Shown one piece after another: positions 10,920 through 23,456 of a stretch of DNA of 64,000 bases. Source of the stretch: Apium graveolens (taxonomy: Eukaryota > Streptophyta > Magnoliopsida > Apiales > Apiaceae); the NCBI RefSeq assembly GCF_009905375.1, contig NC_133647.1:79715583-79779582 (forward strand). Reading direction: 5' to 3'. Made by a program: the position numbers and the translations under genes. Within the stretch, counting starts at the first letter, position 1, and each line of letters opens with the position of its first letter. The notes under the pieces are model-generated. The model was given only the letters and a program-made list of their open reading frames with translations. It was not told the DNA's origin and ran no database searches.

Positions 10920-13374
10920 TGTAACTTCTGGGAAAACTACGCTTGTATTATATCATATTTATAATAAATTATGTGTGTTAATATGTTATTTATGTGTAAT
11001 TAGCTGTAAAACCTTAACTGCTATGTGTTACGTGCATTCTGTATTGTCCGGGCATTTTCAGGGAATTTTCCAGATATTTTATTTTGTATTTATAACTTTA
11101 GTATCAAAAGTTATATGACCCGAATTATGATTTTATAGCTGATATTTCAAATAAAATAATGGGCTTTATTTTTCATCAAACGGCTTGTATCATCGTGTTA
11201 TTCCGAACATCTAGGTATTTTATAAATTTTCTTGTTCCGCGAAAAATGACTTTTCCGGGCCCCATTGGGTGTTAAAAACCCACAAAAATCACATTTTATT
11301 TTTATAAAATTATAGGACTTTAATTTATCCCATTTCTTTGTATTTTTGCATTATTCACAAATTTTAGGAAATTTTGGCATATATATTGTATATATAAAAT
11401 ATTTAAAAATTCAATTTTAATACTCAAAAATTATAAAATTAGGGGCCAATTAATTTTAAAAGATGTAGAATTAGGGCCTTAATTTTAACTAGGAGTATTA
11501 ATTTTACTACTATAAATAGCCTAATTTTTATTTAATTATTATTAATTAAGTAATTAAAAATCAAAAAATCAAAAAATACTCTGCAAATCGGGTCGGGAAG
11601 AACAGGGTGGGGTCGAGAATTCAATCGAGGATTTTGATCTGATTTCTATACCAAATCAAGCAGTTCGAGTACTCAAATCACAGGTTTCGATTTGTTCTTT
11701 CTGTTTTTGCCATCAATTTCACGTTTTAATTCATCGTTTTTGATTTTCAATTTCTAGGGTTTATACCCGATTTGGGTTTTTGATTTCTGGGGATTTTTGG
11801 ATGTTCTTGATGGTTGATATATGTTTATATGTGTTAGTACAAGTTATATTCATCATCAATTCCATGTTTTATGTACGGGTTTGATCGATTCGAATTTTAG
11901 GGTTCATACCCGTTTTAAATTAGGTGTTTTTGATTCACTGATATTTGAATGATGAAACTTATATGGTTAGTTTTGTATTGTTGAGTAGTGAATTTTAAGT
12001 ATTTTTATATGATTTTTCTAGTTCAGGATATTTAAGGCGAGTTCGATGGGCTTGACCCGTTTGTAATTCGGGTTGAATGATTTCACGAACTATATGATGT
12101 TTTTTGGTTCTGTTTGATGTTGTGAATATATTCCTCATGTCCTAAGCTTCGTTTTGATGTGTAAAACATCAAGTTTTAAATTTAGATTAGTTAAAACGTA
12201 GTTTGGTCGGATTTTAAGTCGGTTTCGCCGGAGATGGTGATGTAGGGGTGATTCTGGTCAGCTATGGCCGGAGTTGTGTTGCTGCAGTGATTTGGAACAG
12301 ATTCCAACTAAAAAAACAAATCAAACAAAGTCGATTTTGACCTGAAATTGGGCCACCAGAATCTGCTCCGGTGACCGGATTCTGGGCAAAATCCGGCGTG
12401 TTCTTCACGACCCGGATTTTGACCCGTTTGACCCGATGGGATTACCCGGTTTTGATCCAATTTTGTCAGAAATTGGATTCTGACAAGTGTTTCTGGAAAA
12501 TTATTTTTATTTTTATTTTTATTAATTATAAAAATCAGTTTTATTTATTTTATAAATTTATTAATTAATTATTTAATTAATTGATTTATATTTTAAATAA
12601 TTTTGAAATTTTCTAAAAATCAGATTTAATTATTTTCTTAATTATTTATTATTTAATATTTATTAATTATTTAAAAATGATTAATTATTTTGATAATTAA
12701 TCAAATAATTTTCAATAAATTATAATAAATTTATTTTAATTCCAAAAATTATAGAAACATTATTTTTAATTCTAATTTTTCCCAAATAATTATTTAAAAA
12801 TATTTTTAGGGTTTAATAATTAGTAATAATCATTTATATTGAATAATAAATTGATTTATCTGTGTTTAATTGGTATTAATTGAACCGTTCGTCCAATTCG
12901 AGCGAAACGAAAGCCCTTTAACTCAGAAAAATGATTTATTTTCATTAAAAATAATATTAAATTCTAATTTCTTTTAGAAATTAGTTGACTTTTGATATTT
13001 ATTTGATTATGAACCGAATCGCGTGTAGAGACAAGTCCGATAAATCCAAAAAAATAGGAAACGAGCCAGGAAGAAGGCTTTGAGTTGCCTGAACAGGTGG
13101 AGTGTAGATAGTTAGTGTGTGTGTTTGAATAAAGATGAACTTAGTTTAAAACTGGTTAGACAATGGTTTGTAATAAAGAAAGTCTGTAAGATTTTGAATT
13201 TGGGTTGTAATAAAGTAGTTAGTGGTTTTTGTTTTCTTATTTCAACATAAAAAGATCATGGTTAGTGTTAAAGGGGTTTAAATATATTTCATTATGGTTG
13301 TTATTCAGGTTGTGCAGGTTTGGAGATTAGCTAATAACCCCTAGACTTATACCCCAGGTCTGGAGTGCGTTACA
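10920..13374 (+). repeat. 5' LTR of chromovirus A (2455 bp)
   Basis: It starts TGTAACTTCTGGG and ends GGAGTGCGTTACA, directly followed by the primer site. A TATA box (TATAAATAGC) is at 11511-11520, followed by R/U5-type DNA containing GGGTTTATACCCGATTTGGG. Compared with the 3' LTR fragment it lacks about 1.0 kb: the join GAGCCAGGAAGAAGG at about 13061-13075 corresponds to 15264 joined to 16282. No gene is seen inside. Confidence 0.85.
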
Positions 13375-13378
13375 GATT

Positions 13379-13390
13379 TGGCATCGGAGC
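13379..13390 (+). promoter_or_regulatory. Primer-binding site, chromovirus A
   Basis: TGGCATCGGAGC lies 4 nt after the LTR end. It differs by two transitions from TGGTATCAGAGC, the initiator-methionine tRNA complement seen intact in chromovirus B. Confidence 0.8.
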
Positions 13391-13534
13391 TGTAGGTTAG
13401 GTCCTTGAAAACAAGAACATTAGGATTAAGATAAGATAGGAAGATCGCATAGGATAGGGATAGTCAAATAGGAAGAGTAGTGTTAGGATTTAGATAAGTT
13501 TAGAATAGGAAAATATAAGTTCTAGGATTATTAA

Positions 13535-13977
13535 GTGACCTTTCTTCTTTCTTTGTTACATTATCAGATAGCGTCGTCTGGTTATTCAGGTTCATCCGAG
13601 AGGACAGTCATAGGAGCAGTCACACCAGTTATTTCACCAGTATCTGAGCATGTATTTCCAACTCTTCCACCACCTCCACCATTGCCCCAGGAGCCAGCAC
13701 CAACAGTGCCAGAGCTGATTCCTGATCCGGTAGAGATGTTTGATCCACTAGAGTTCTTTGAGCCGATGCTTCCACCTCCACTTCCGGTATACTTCAGCCG
13801 GATTATATGATGAGATAGAGGTTACAGTCCACAGTATTGAGTGCTACCTTTGAGTTAGATGCTTTGACACATGACGGGCCGCCTTCTTATGCGGAGTTTT
13901 ATAGGGTTCTTCGTTTGGCACAGACAGTTGTCCAGATACTTCTGGATGAGCTGAGGCGTATTCCGCCAGGGTTTTGA
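13535..13977 (+). pseudogene. Proline-rich leader ORF of chromovirus A
   Basis: It lies between the primer site and gag. The first part, to a TGA at 13808, encodes a Pro-rich segment (PTLPPPPPLPQEPAPTVPEL). After a break the same kind of reading continues at about 13815-13977 with a short helical tail ending VQILLDELRRIPPGF and a stop. The equivalent position in chromovirus B has a Pro-rich ORF with an analogous tail (VLEELEEIGGPDLP), also preceded by CAGATAGC. The exact start is uncertain. Function is unknown, and the shared position and composition suggest a real leader ORF of this lineage. Confidence 0.5.
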
Positions 13978-14481
13978 GATCTGACACTAGGGGACTAGAT
14001 ATGTAGTATATGTGACTGATGTAGATAGATGCAGCCTAGTATAGTATGGTTAGTGATGTATGTGTGTAGTACGTAGCCTGACTTGTAGCAGTAGCCATGA
14101 CAGTTTTGAGCCAGACTTTTTGTACCAAACACTTACACTTGAGGCTGGTGTTATATATATATAAAATTAACTTTTTTCAAATTTTCTTTTATTTAAATTT
14201 CAGTCTTTACAGTTTTACAGCATTTACATTTATTTTATCGTTTTACAGTTTTTCATATTTTAAATTCTATTTAAATTTAAATACAGTGTACCATCATTTT
14301 CATTATAAGTTATAAAACCATTTCAACAGATTGTTTAAATTTCATGTTTTTATATTAAGGAAATTGTTTTCTTCCATAAATCATTATTTAAATTTTGTTA
14401 ATACAGGATAAATTGTTTCCTTATTTATTATCAATTATTTAATAAACTTTTAAAAAGGAATTACTTATTTTATCATCAGAA
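13978..14481 (+). other. Leader spacer between leader ORF and gag, chromovirus A
   Basis: This is noncoding sequence that becomes very T-rich (14150-14460). It is comparable to the 23971-24427 spacer of chromovirus B, which has the same GTAGTATGTA-like and CTTACACTTGAGG/CTTTACGCTTGTA-like stretches. I see no gene in it. Confidence 0.5.
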
Positions 14482-15113
14482 ATGGCACCAAAGAGAAAGA
14501 CTAGAACCGAAACCTCCAATAGTAACTCTGAGGGACAGACTAATGACACTATGAACCAAATGTTCCATCTGATGCAACATCAGATGGTAATGATGCAGCA
14601 GCAAATGCAGCAACAACAGCAACAGATTCAGCAACAGATGTTACAACAGCCACCCCGTCCTGAACCTCAGATACCACCAGCTATGCCTATTGTTACCTTC
14701 AAGTAGTTTCAGTCAGTTAAGCCTCCAGAGTTTGAGGAAACAGCAAATCCTATTAAGGCTACAACTTGGTTGAAGGAAATAGAAAAAGCGTTTGCGCTTG
14801 TGAAAGTAGGTGAGGACCAAAAGACTGATTTTGCTAGTTACTTCTTGAAAGGCGAAGCAAATTATTGGTGGGAATCTAGAAAAGCTTTAGAAGGCGAAGA
14901 CATTGTGACTTGGGATAGGTTTAAAGAGTTGTTCTTAGAGTACATTTTCCTCGATATGTGAAGAATCAGATGCAAATCAAGTTCTTAGAGCTGAAGCAGG
15001 GGAATATGTCCGTGACAGATTACGAAGCCAAGTATACTGAGTTGGCTAGGTTTGTTCCAGAACAAGTTGATACTAAAGAAAAATGAGCCCAAAGATTCCA
15101 ACAGGGATTACGA
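14482..15113 (+). pseudogene. Chromovirus A gag, truncated
   Basis: ATG at 14482 opens MAPKRKTRTETSNSNSEGQ, followed by a Met/Gln-rich stretch (14560-14660) and a TAG at 14704 where chromoviruses have Gln. The retrotransposon gag core follows in the same frame (KEIEKAFALVKVGEDQKTDF, NYWWESRKALEGEDIVTWDR). A frameshift near 14940-14950 moves the remainder (KNQMQIKFLELKQGNMSVTD) to another frame. The reading ends abruptly at about 15113 (RFQQGLRP), where it is fused to 3' LTR sequence. The gene lost its zinc knuckle and all pol. Confidence 0.85.
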
Positions 15114-16500
15114 CCCCTTTAACTCAGAAAAATGATTTATTTTCATTAAAAATAATATTAAATCCTAATTTCTTTTATAAATTAGCTGAATTTTGATATT
15201 CATTTGATTATGAGCCGAATCGCGTGTAGAGACAAGTCCGTTTAATCCAGAAAAATAGGAAACGAGCCAGATAATGATCAGTTAAGCAAACATCGAGTCG
15301 ATTTTGATTCTAAAGATTATTTTAAACTAAAAATGATTATGTGTCATATGTGCTTATATGTATTATGTGGTTAATCGAGTCTTGCTTGTTAATAAATAAT
15401 ATATGAGTCAATGATACGCGAATGGGTAGACAATAGGAGCTACGTGAAATCGGTTTGAGACGCGATTGAGATACGGGATGACTAAATCAGTCTATTTCTT
15501 TGATAGAAGCACAGCCAGCAAGGCGGATTGAGCCGGTGATAGACAAAGGTGAAGTACTTGAAGTAAATCGTGTAGAAGGCAAGTTTTTCCCTTATTCTAA
15601 TTTCACAATAGTGACGTTTTTTCAATTCTTATCACACTTGCACTCTTTTAATTCTTATTCATAAATACTGATACACAATTGCTATTCGCTTGTTTATATT
15701 TCATTTTGATTCTTGATTTCTCCTTTTCCTTTAGGATTCTCTATTCATATTCCAATAGTTAGACATACATATTGGTATATTCCTTTGATTAGAATATATC
15801 AAAGCATATCGATTGTTCCGGTTGCTCCTCCATGGACTGGATAGTGATGTTTGAGATTAAGTTATACTTGATCCTAAGGACCTGGACATAACCAGATCCT
15901 TGATATGGGTCATGGAGCCTGGGTACTTGACTGGATCTATATAGTGAGATATAGATTTGCACTGTATCCTGGCTGATCAGCAGGTTATAGGTGCGAACTT
16001 GTGTCCAGTTTAGTTCACTTGTATTCGCCGATAATGGCATTTGTTCTTTTCTCGCAGGGTTATATCTTTGCAGATGTAACCAGATTACTGATTCATTTAA
16101 ATTGCTTTAACATTGTTATTATATTGCGGACTTGTTGAGCAATTGTTGGCTCACCCTTTTTATTGTTATTCACCTTATTGTTTTTAGTTAAGAAGAAAAA
16201 TGAAACCTATCAGGACTCGAGTAGTAAAGTAGCGAGTCAAGCCGCGGGACCCTCTCATACCCAAGGTGTTGATTCCAATCCAGGAAGAAAGCTTTGAGTT
16301 TCCTGAACATGTGGAGTGTAGATAGTTAATGTGTGTGTTTGAATAAAGATAAACTTAGTTTAAAACTGGTTAGACAATGGTTTGTAATAAAGAATGTCTG
16401 TAAGATTTTGAATTTGGGTTGTAATAAAGTGGTTAGTGGTTCTTGTTTTCATACTTCAACCTAAAAAGATCCTGGTTATTGTTAAAGGGATTTAGATATA
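15114..16500 (+). repeat. 3' LTR of chromovirus A, inner part
   Basis: From CTTTAACTCAGAAAAATGAT this matches 5' LTR position 12914 onward. It retains about 1.0 kb (15265-16281) that the 5' LTR lost. It stops at 16500, where copia-1 inserted; the last five bases ATATA are the left target copy. No coding sequence was found. Confidence 0.85.
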
Positions 16501-17046
16501 TGTTAGGTCACACAACACTATAGAAGGGGGTTGAATATAGTGTTTATACAATCAAATCGATTTCGAACACAAGCATGTAACAGTAATCAAGTATATTCAA
16601 TATAATAAACTCTGTTACAATAAAACAGTTATTCTCTCTCAGTGATGAATGGCTAGGTTACAATGTATAATCTTTCTTGTGAATGATAACACATATAGTG
16701 TAAACCCTATGCTGTGTTTATATAGTACACAGTTACAAGATATCTTCTAATTGATATGGAATATAATATTGTCTCCTAAAATATATCAATCAGATATTAT
16801 CTTCAACAAGTCTTCTAGTCTTCTAACTCTTTATGCATATCTTCTATTGTTTTAGTCACGATCCTTTCCTGTAAATAAGCTGCTTCCCTTATCTGAAGTA
16901 TCCACACTTAAGTCCTGATATAAATCCTGACGGCCTTAAGTTCTGATATAAGTTCTGACTTCAGTAAGGATTTCCAGTTAGTCATGATATTAAATTCTGA
17001 AACTAAACACAACAGATTAGACATGCCATCACAAATATATCTAACA
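16501..17046 (-). repeat. 3' LTR of copia-1 (546 bp)
   Basis: On the plus strand it starts TGTTAGGTCACACAAC and ends ATATATCTAACA. A TATA box (TATATAAA, minus strand) is at 16724-16717. It is shorter than the 5' LTR partly because about 15 bp are missing at about 16649, where the 5' LTR has AACAATATCACTAATAG. U3 AAGTYCTGA-type repeats lie at about 16905-16965. Confidence 0.93.
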
Positions 17047-17061
17047 ATCTCCCCCAACTTG
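17047..17061 (-). promoter_or_regulatory. Polypurine tract, copia-1
   Basis: The plus strand ATCTCCCCCAACTTG is AAGTTGGGGGAGAT on the element strand. It abuts the 3' LTR and is identical in core to the tracts of copia-0 and copia-2. Confidence 0.85.
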
Positions 17062-17184
17062 TAAATTATGAAAAATATACAAGTTAATAGATTTGATGAT
17101 GTCAAAAATATTTAAGTACAAATGCAATGAGAGTTTATTTAGACAACTAACTACAACTTACAGTCCTTGTAGCTTTTACCAGTC

Positions 17185-19832
17185 TTACTGAGTCAATCTA
17201 AATCCAAAGTGATTCTTGACAAAGTTTGATATCAGCTTTTCTTCTGTATTCCTCAAGACTTGAGCTAGTGTAGCTTTGACTTGCTTCATCTCTTCATCTT
17301 GACTTCCAATCTGGTAGATTGCAGTCCTAAGTGCTGAGATATGATTTCTTTCTAAACCATCACCAAATCTGATTACTATTGGATGAGACGAGTCTTCATT
17401 ATAGCACAGACATTTTTCTTTCAGAATAACTTCAAGTTTAGCAAAATCCTTCTTCATTGGAATTTCACTTCCATCATCTTCAACTATATTTGGAATGAAT
17501 TCTGTAACCCTTGATCCAGAAATTCTTGCTTTATCCCTTATGGTCTTCATTATGAAATTTGACCATCTCTTGGTAATCTCTGACTTTATTTCCAAAGATA
17601 ATGAAAGAATTGAAGTTCTTTCAAAGATTTGTTCAGCACATCTGATTCTGACATTATATATGTTCTTCCATCTTCAAGAAATAGAATCAGCTTTTCTTTG
17701 ACAATACTTTTATCATGAGCATCCAGTACCACTTAAACAGATATAACCTTATCAAGGTGTTTCTGTGTAACTTCTTCAAGAGGTTTATCAGTCAATAAGA
17801 ATGGATCTCTAGTAAGTACTTCAACTCCTGTCTTAATTTTGGCTTCTTCGAAACCTAATCCAGCTCTGTCTCTTGCTTCTCTGGCTTTCAATCCAACAGT
17901 CATGAAATCAGATAGCAGTTGGCTTTTCTTAGGATCTGATGGATTAACATTCTTCTATAGGAGTTTTCTCTTATCGGTAACTGTCAATTTGATCAAATCA
18001 ACTTGAGCACTATCAGAGTTTGATGTCTTGATGATTTGATCAGAATTTGATGTTTCTTCTATAGCTTGTTGTTCTTCACTCTAAACAACTTGAGCTATCT
18101 CAGAGGTTGTCTTAGATTCTTCAGTTATCTTCCTTCTTTTCAGAGTTTTAACAGTTTCATCTTCAGCAGCCGTATCATCAAAAACTTGAACCAGTTTGCA
18201 CACTGGTTTTATCAGGATTTGAGGAATCTTCATCTCCTGTGTCTTTGTTGGTTCATCAATCTTTCCTTTCCCTTTATCCTTGGTATCAATTTCAACTTGT
18301 GATCTTGTCTTGGGCTTTGAAGCCTTAGAGCTTTCCTTGATCACAATGCCTTTTACCCTAGGCCTTGGAGGTTTCTTGGCATTAGAAGCTTTAGACTTAA
18401 GATTTGTCTTCTCAGCTGTAAATCTAGCTTCCTCCTCCTTTAAAGTCTCTAAATCCATTCCATGATTATGCTTGAGAAATAATCTTCTGGCAATTTCTTC
18501 ATCAAGTGTCTGAATCTTGGGATCTTTATAATAGAATGTAGTCTCCTTTCCCTTGAGCTTCAGAGTTTGCAAAGACTTCTGAGAGTCTTGACTATCACCT
18601 TGAATGAGAAGATCAGAACTTGATATCAGATTTTAATCATCAGAACTTGCTTTTAGAGTTTGAGCATCTACAGCTTCAGAACTTATCTTCTTCTATGTAG
18701 AAGATTTGCTAGAGTCAGAAATTAGTTTCCTTGAAGAAACTTTGCTGCTTTGCCCTTGACCTTGACCCTTGCTTGGGTTTCCCTGGTCATCTTCCTTATC
18801 ATCCTTCTTCTTCAGTACTTGACTAGTTGAGCATTTGGACTTCATTACCTTCTCCCCCTTTTTGGCATCATCTGGTAGTAGTAGAGATATAAGAAGTTCT
18901 ACTGAAGATTGGATTTTATTCAGTTGAGCTTGTTGAGAGGCTTGATTATGTAGGACTTCAGTTAATTGGGCCTGTTGCTTTTCTTGAACCTTCTCAATAG
19001 CTTCTACTTTCTCATGAATAGGTCTGATAAACCTGTTCTTGTCCAGCTTGATCATCAGGTCCAGCTTATCAGCATTTTCCTGTAGCTTATCAACCTTGGC
19101 ATGAGTAATGGAGTGTTGACCTTGAAGGCTTTGAGTATTGAGAGCTGTGACTTTAAGTTGAGCTTTAAAGTCAGAATTTGTCATCAACTCATCAGCTTTA
19201 GCAATATGATATGACAGAACTTTGGAGCTTGGAATGAAATCAGATTCATTCCATATCTTGGTCCATTCAACTCCTCTGTGAGTTTCTTCCCAAGGAACAG
19301 GAGCATCTTGTTCAACAAACTTTTTAATTAGTGCCTCCTTTCCAAGAGTTTGAGTTGGTGTATTTACAGGAGCTGACTCTCCAGAACTTGTAAGAAACTC
19401 TTCATCTTCTGACAACACAAGTGTGTGTGTGTGGCTGTGGGAGATTCTGGTACAACTTCATCTATTTCCACATCCAGAATTGGAGTATTTGGAACTTCAG
19501 CATTTAGTGGAGAAACAAGTGGAGTTGTTACTTGTCCTTATGGAGCTTCCAGAAACAAGATAGATGGAATGATCAGCCTATGAAGGTCAATTTCATGACT
19601 TAATCCTGAATCTTCAACTTGAACATTTTCTTTAATTGAGACAGGAGGTGTTATCACTGTGTCTGGAACAGTGTCTTTAGCTTGAGGTGGAGGTGGCAAA
19701 GCTTCAATCACTATTGGTCCTGTTGAGATCAGAGATTTCTGATCCCCTTCCTCAGCTTTATTAGTATCCTCAAATGGAGGTTGTGCCATATGCCTTCCTG
19801 CTCTCATTTTCTTTGATCTCCTGGATGGTGGA
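17185..19832 (-). pseudogene. ORF3 of copia-1, C-terminal two thirds
   Basis: It reads leftward from the chromovirus B insertion (target GTGGA at 19828-19832). Frames: 19807-19538 (VIEALPPPPQAKDTV region), then 19418-18693 (PVPWEETHRGVEWTKIWNES; coiled coil EKVQEKQQAQLTEVLHNQAS; LLLPDDAKKGEKVMKSK), the same frame at 18572-18081, and a third frame at 17595-17185 ending at a stop at 17185. The frame change between 19538 and 19418 lies at a (GT)n run (about 19418-19440), so slippage is likely. The C-terminal domain diverges in the last residues from copia-2. Function is unknown. Confidence 0.8.
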
Positions 19833-22800
19833 TGTAATATCCGGGATATATTGTGTAATTATTTTTGCTATTAAATAATTATTATGTGTGTTCAGTATCT
19901 ATTCTGTGAGATAATTGTTAAGTGTTATCTGTACTTGGATATTCAAAAATAATATTAATTGAGTATTTTAATTTTTATATGTCCAAAATAAAATATAGAT
20001 AATTGTCATATCTTCCTAATGATTTTGATGTTGATTTATGGATTTATAAGAATCATACGAAATTTCTAAATTTTTTTTCCGAGTATTTAAAATCTATTTT
20101 ATAAAAACGGGAACCAACTGACGTCAACCGTTTTTACATTTTTGGAACCCGAAACTCTTCCGAGAACTCCTTCTTAACCTAATTGTAATATTCCGAGCAT
20201 ATTCCATGTTTCGACTTTTTCGATCTGGCGTATGGTTTATTCTGCGCGGGTCCCGACGCAATATTTTTGATATAATATTCGTTTCGGTAAATTAATAAAA
20301 CTCATATTTTCGATAAATTGGAGCTTTTTATTAAACTATCCCAAATTATCACTTCGTAGTACGTGTAACCAGGCGCTGAGACCAAGACCGCAGTACAAAT
20401 TGTACTGATTTGGATAATTATCCCGAAAACCGATACCGTTTGGATCAGTTTTTATAAATAAACATACCATTTTATATCCGGAATGATCCAACGGGATACT
20501 AATTTTCCGTAATTATAAATAGCCTTTTACCGTATTTTATTTCGTATCAAAATCATTTGCATATAGTTAATTTTATAATTTTCAGAGAAAAACCTAATTA
20601 CATAAACTGTTCTAAGAATCAAACAGCAAAACGAAGGCGTTACCAATATCTGTTTTCAAAGCTTGAGTAACCAAAACGAAAGATTTGAAGTGTTCTATCA
20701 GATTCTGAGCTTTGTTTCACTGCAGAATCAAAGGTTTATTTTCTGAAAATTTATTTATTTTCGAATTTATTTTATTAAAAATATGAATTTTTGTTCGGAT
20801 GATTGTTTGTATGATTTGATGATTGCATGTTGTAGTTCTTGTTTTCCTGATGATTTTCATATGTCATACGTCTGATTTGGAGTTCAATAACATGCTCAAA
20901 AGTGGGTTTAATTTTCGAATTTCAAAATTAGGGTTTATAACCCGTATGAATGTTTTCAATTGAAATTTGGGGGTTTTTGATTCAGGGGTTATTAGCTGTT
21001 GATTTATAGTGGGTTGTGTTCCTTATAAAATTTGCAATCGATTGATATATAGCTCGTTAACAGAGGATACTTGAATCGAAGGGAGTTGTGTTTTAAAGAT
21101 TTACGATGTTCGCCGGAAACCGGCGATGTTCTTGGCCAATTTCCGGCTAGAACAGGGATGATTAGAATGTTTTGAATGCATGAATAAGTTCCTGGTGTTG
21201 TGTAGTGTTGATCTGGAGGTGTTGGTGGGGTGAGGACGCCGAGATCGTCTTCTCCGGCCACCCCCCGATTTTCCGGCGACTGGAACTGCAAAATTGCAGT
21301 TTGGTCCCTATACTTTTGAAAAAACGATGAAGTTTGGTCCCCCAGGTTTCCAGACTTTGCAAAAATTGGATTCCTCTTTTAAAAATGTTTAAAAATCATA
21401 TTTCCTATTTATTTTAATTATAAAAATTCATTTTTAATTTCTGAAAATTCTAAAAATTAATATTTTAATTCCGAAAATTAATTTTAATTCAGAAATAAAT
21501 CCAAATTAATTAATTAATTAATTTCAGTTAATTTTTAATTGATTAATTGGTCAATTAAATTGGAAATTAATTGATTTAATTTATTATTAACTGATTTTAA
21601 TTATTATTTAATTAGATTTAATTACTTAAAAATGATTTAAAAATTCCGAAAAATAGTTTTGAGCTTTAAAATATTATTCTAAATTATTTCCAAGGCTCGA
21701 TAATTAGTATAAAATTGTTTCGGAGCCAGAATTGGCCAACCGAACCCTGTTTATTACCTCGAAATTGATCCAACGACCCGTTTTAATTCTGAAAAATGTT
21801 TTAAAAATCATTTTAAATACCCAAAAGCCTAATTATGACCCGAGACTTCTTTATAAATGATATGTCATTGATTTTGTGATGTATTATGTGTTATACGTGA
21901 CTTGTTGATTGACTATCAGTCTATATATTCGGTGTTTACTTGATTATTGCATAACTTTCAATCCGTTAATCGGATTTGGGTAAAACGAAGGGTAGATAGA
22001 AGTATGTGTTGAATAGAACTCTATGAGTCGATTATTGATAGATGCTTATGATATGTGAGCAGAAGAGGCAAAGCGTAGGAAAGGGAAACAGGTAGTTGAG
22101 GAGTAAAACAGTTGTGATTGGAAGCGAATACAGTGTAGTAAACTAATACCAGGCAAGTGTTCTGAACTTTCTCGAGATATTGTAGTACTTGATAATCCTG
22201 TGATATTGCAAGTGCTTTGAAGCACAGAAACCTAAACCCTGATTTCAATTATTGATCTTGAGCCATGAACCTTATTCTTTCTAGACCATTGATTGTTGTA
22301 TACCCAAACACGAACCTCAAGTATACGATATTACTCCACAAATACATGCAAACAAAATTCCAAACACTAAACTGAATTAATTATATACTCAAACATTGTA
22401 TCCTATGCTTTGAAAGCCCAAATCTTTGAAACCCTGAAATGTTGATTCCTTTGTTATCCAATTCTTTCAATACCAGCATCCAAGCTTTTAAATTATCTTA
22501 TTGATCCTTACAAGTATTGAAACCCTTTTATTGTTAAACACTCATTGTTGTTAATGATTCTGATTATTGTTTATTATTGCTTATTCTGTTATTATGTTAG
22601 AATTGGATTGTTTTTATAAAATTGTGGACCAGATTCGTGTTCAGACCATATAATGGTCAAGTTAGGCCAATGTGTGCCTTGGATCCAGTAGTTAGAGCAA
22701 TGCTGTGTGTCTTGCTCGGGGTTAGTGCGTGACTGATCAGCAGCCTAACCTTGGTTTTTAAATTAAAAGTATAATATCCAATTCTAAATCATAATCCATT

Positions 22801-23258
22801 GTTCACTTGATATCATAATCATGTTCACCTGATGATCATTATTCTCAGTTTTGTCATTATGACTTGCTGAGCTAGTTAGCTCATTTGTGCGATATTGTTT
22901 ATATTCTTTCCAGTTAGAAAGGAACCAGTTGGTAATGAGGATCCCCAGTCCAGCGCGAGAGCTAGGGGTTCAGGTTGAGAAAGCTGAGCTAGTAGGCTTC
23001 TTTTGGAATAATTTAAGTCTGTAAAAGTTTGTAATAAAGTTTAATACTCAGTTTGAGTTTGAATGGTTGGGATGTGAACGATATGTAATATAAGTAGATG
23101 TGTGGCTTGTGTGCATACTTTAACCTGTTGCGATCCATGGTAGTTGGTAAATAGGGTCACTGCATATTATTGTTATCTTTATTATTGTTATAAGCAGGTT
23201 ATAAATAAGGTGTGTGTGTGGACCCCAAACTTCTAACCCGGGTTTGGAGGGCGCCACA
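19833..23258 (+). repeat. 5' LTR of chromovirus B (3426 bp)
   Basis: It starts TGTAATATCCGGGATATATT and ends GGAGGGCGCCACA. A TATA box (TATAAATAG) is at 20514-20522. A transcribed R/U5 region follows, including the GGGTTTATAACCCGTATG and CGCCGGAAACCGGCG stretches. It is very AT-rich at 21400-21720. No gene is inside. Short open frames on either strand are not conserved in meaning and are not called. Confidence 0.95.
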
Positions 23259-23262
23259 GGTT

Positions 23263-23274
23263 TGGTATCAGAGC
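23263..23274 (+). promoter_or_regulatory. Primer-binding site, chromovirus B
   Basis: TGGTATCAGAGC is 4 nt after the LTR. It is complementary to the 3' end of initiator-methionine tRNA, the standard primer of this lineage. Confidence 0.9.
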
Positions 23275-23456
23275 TACAGGTTATAAGTCACTGACACAAG
23301 CCTAGGTTGACGGGAATGGGTAGAGGGTTAGGATTTGAAGTAAGGAATAGAATGATAGAACGTTGAGAGGTTGAGTGTTATGGTATAACCAGTAGTAGTA
23401 TAATTCACGTCATGGTTCAAGATTCTTATATTGCGATATAATTTCAGATAGCAGCG

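Noticed and set aside
16908..17105. 65-codon minus-strand frame across the copia-1 LTR end
   Set aside because: It spans LTR, polypurine tract and tail; a shadow frame.
21004..21362. Minus-strand open frames inside the chromovirus B LTRs (also 30254-30553)
   Set aside because: They are shared only because the LTRs are duplicates; no domain, and they lie antisense in U3/R.
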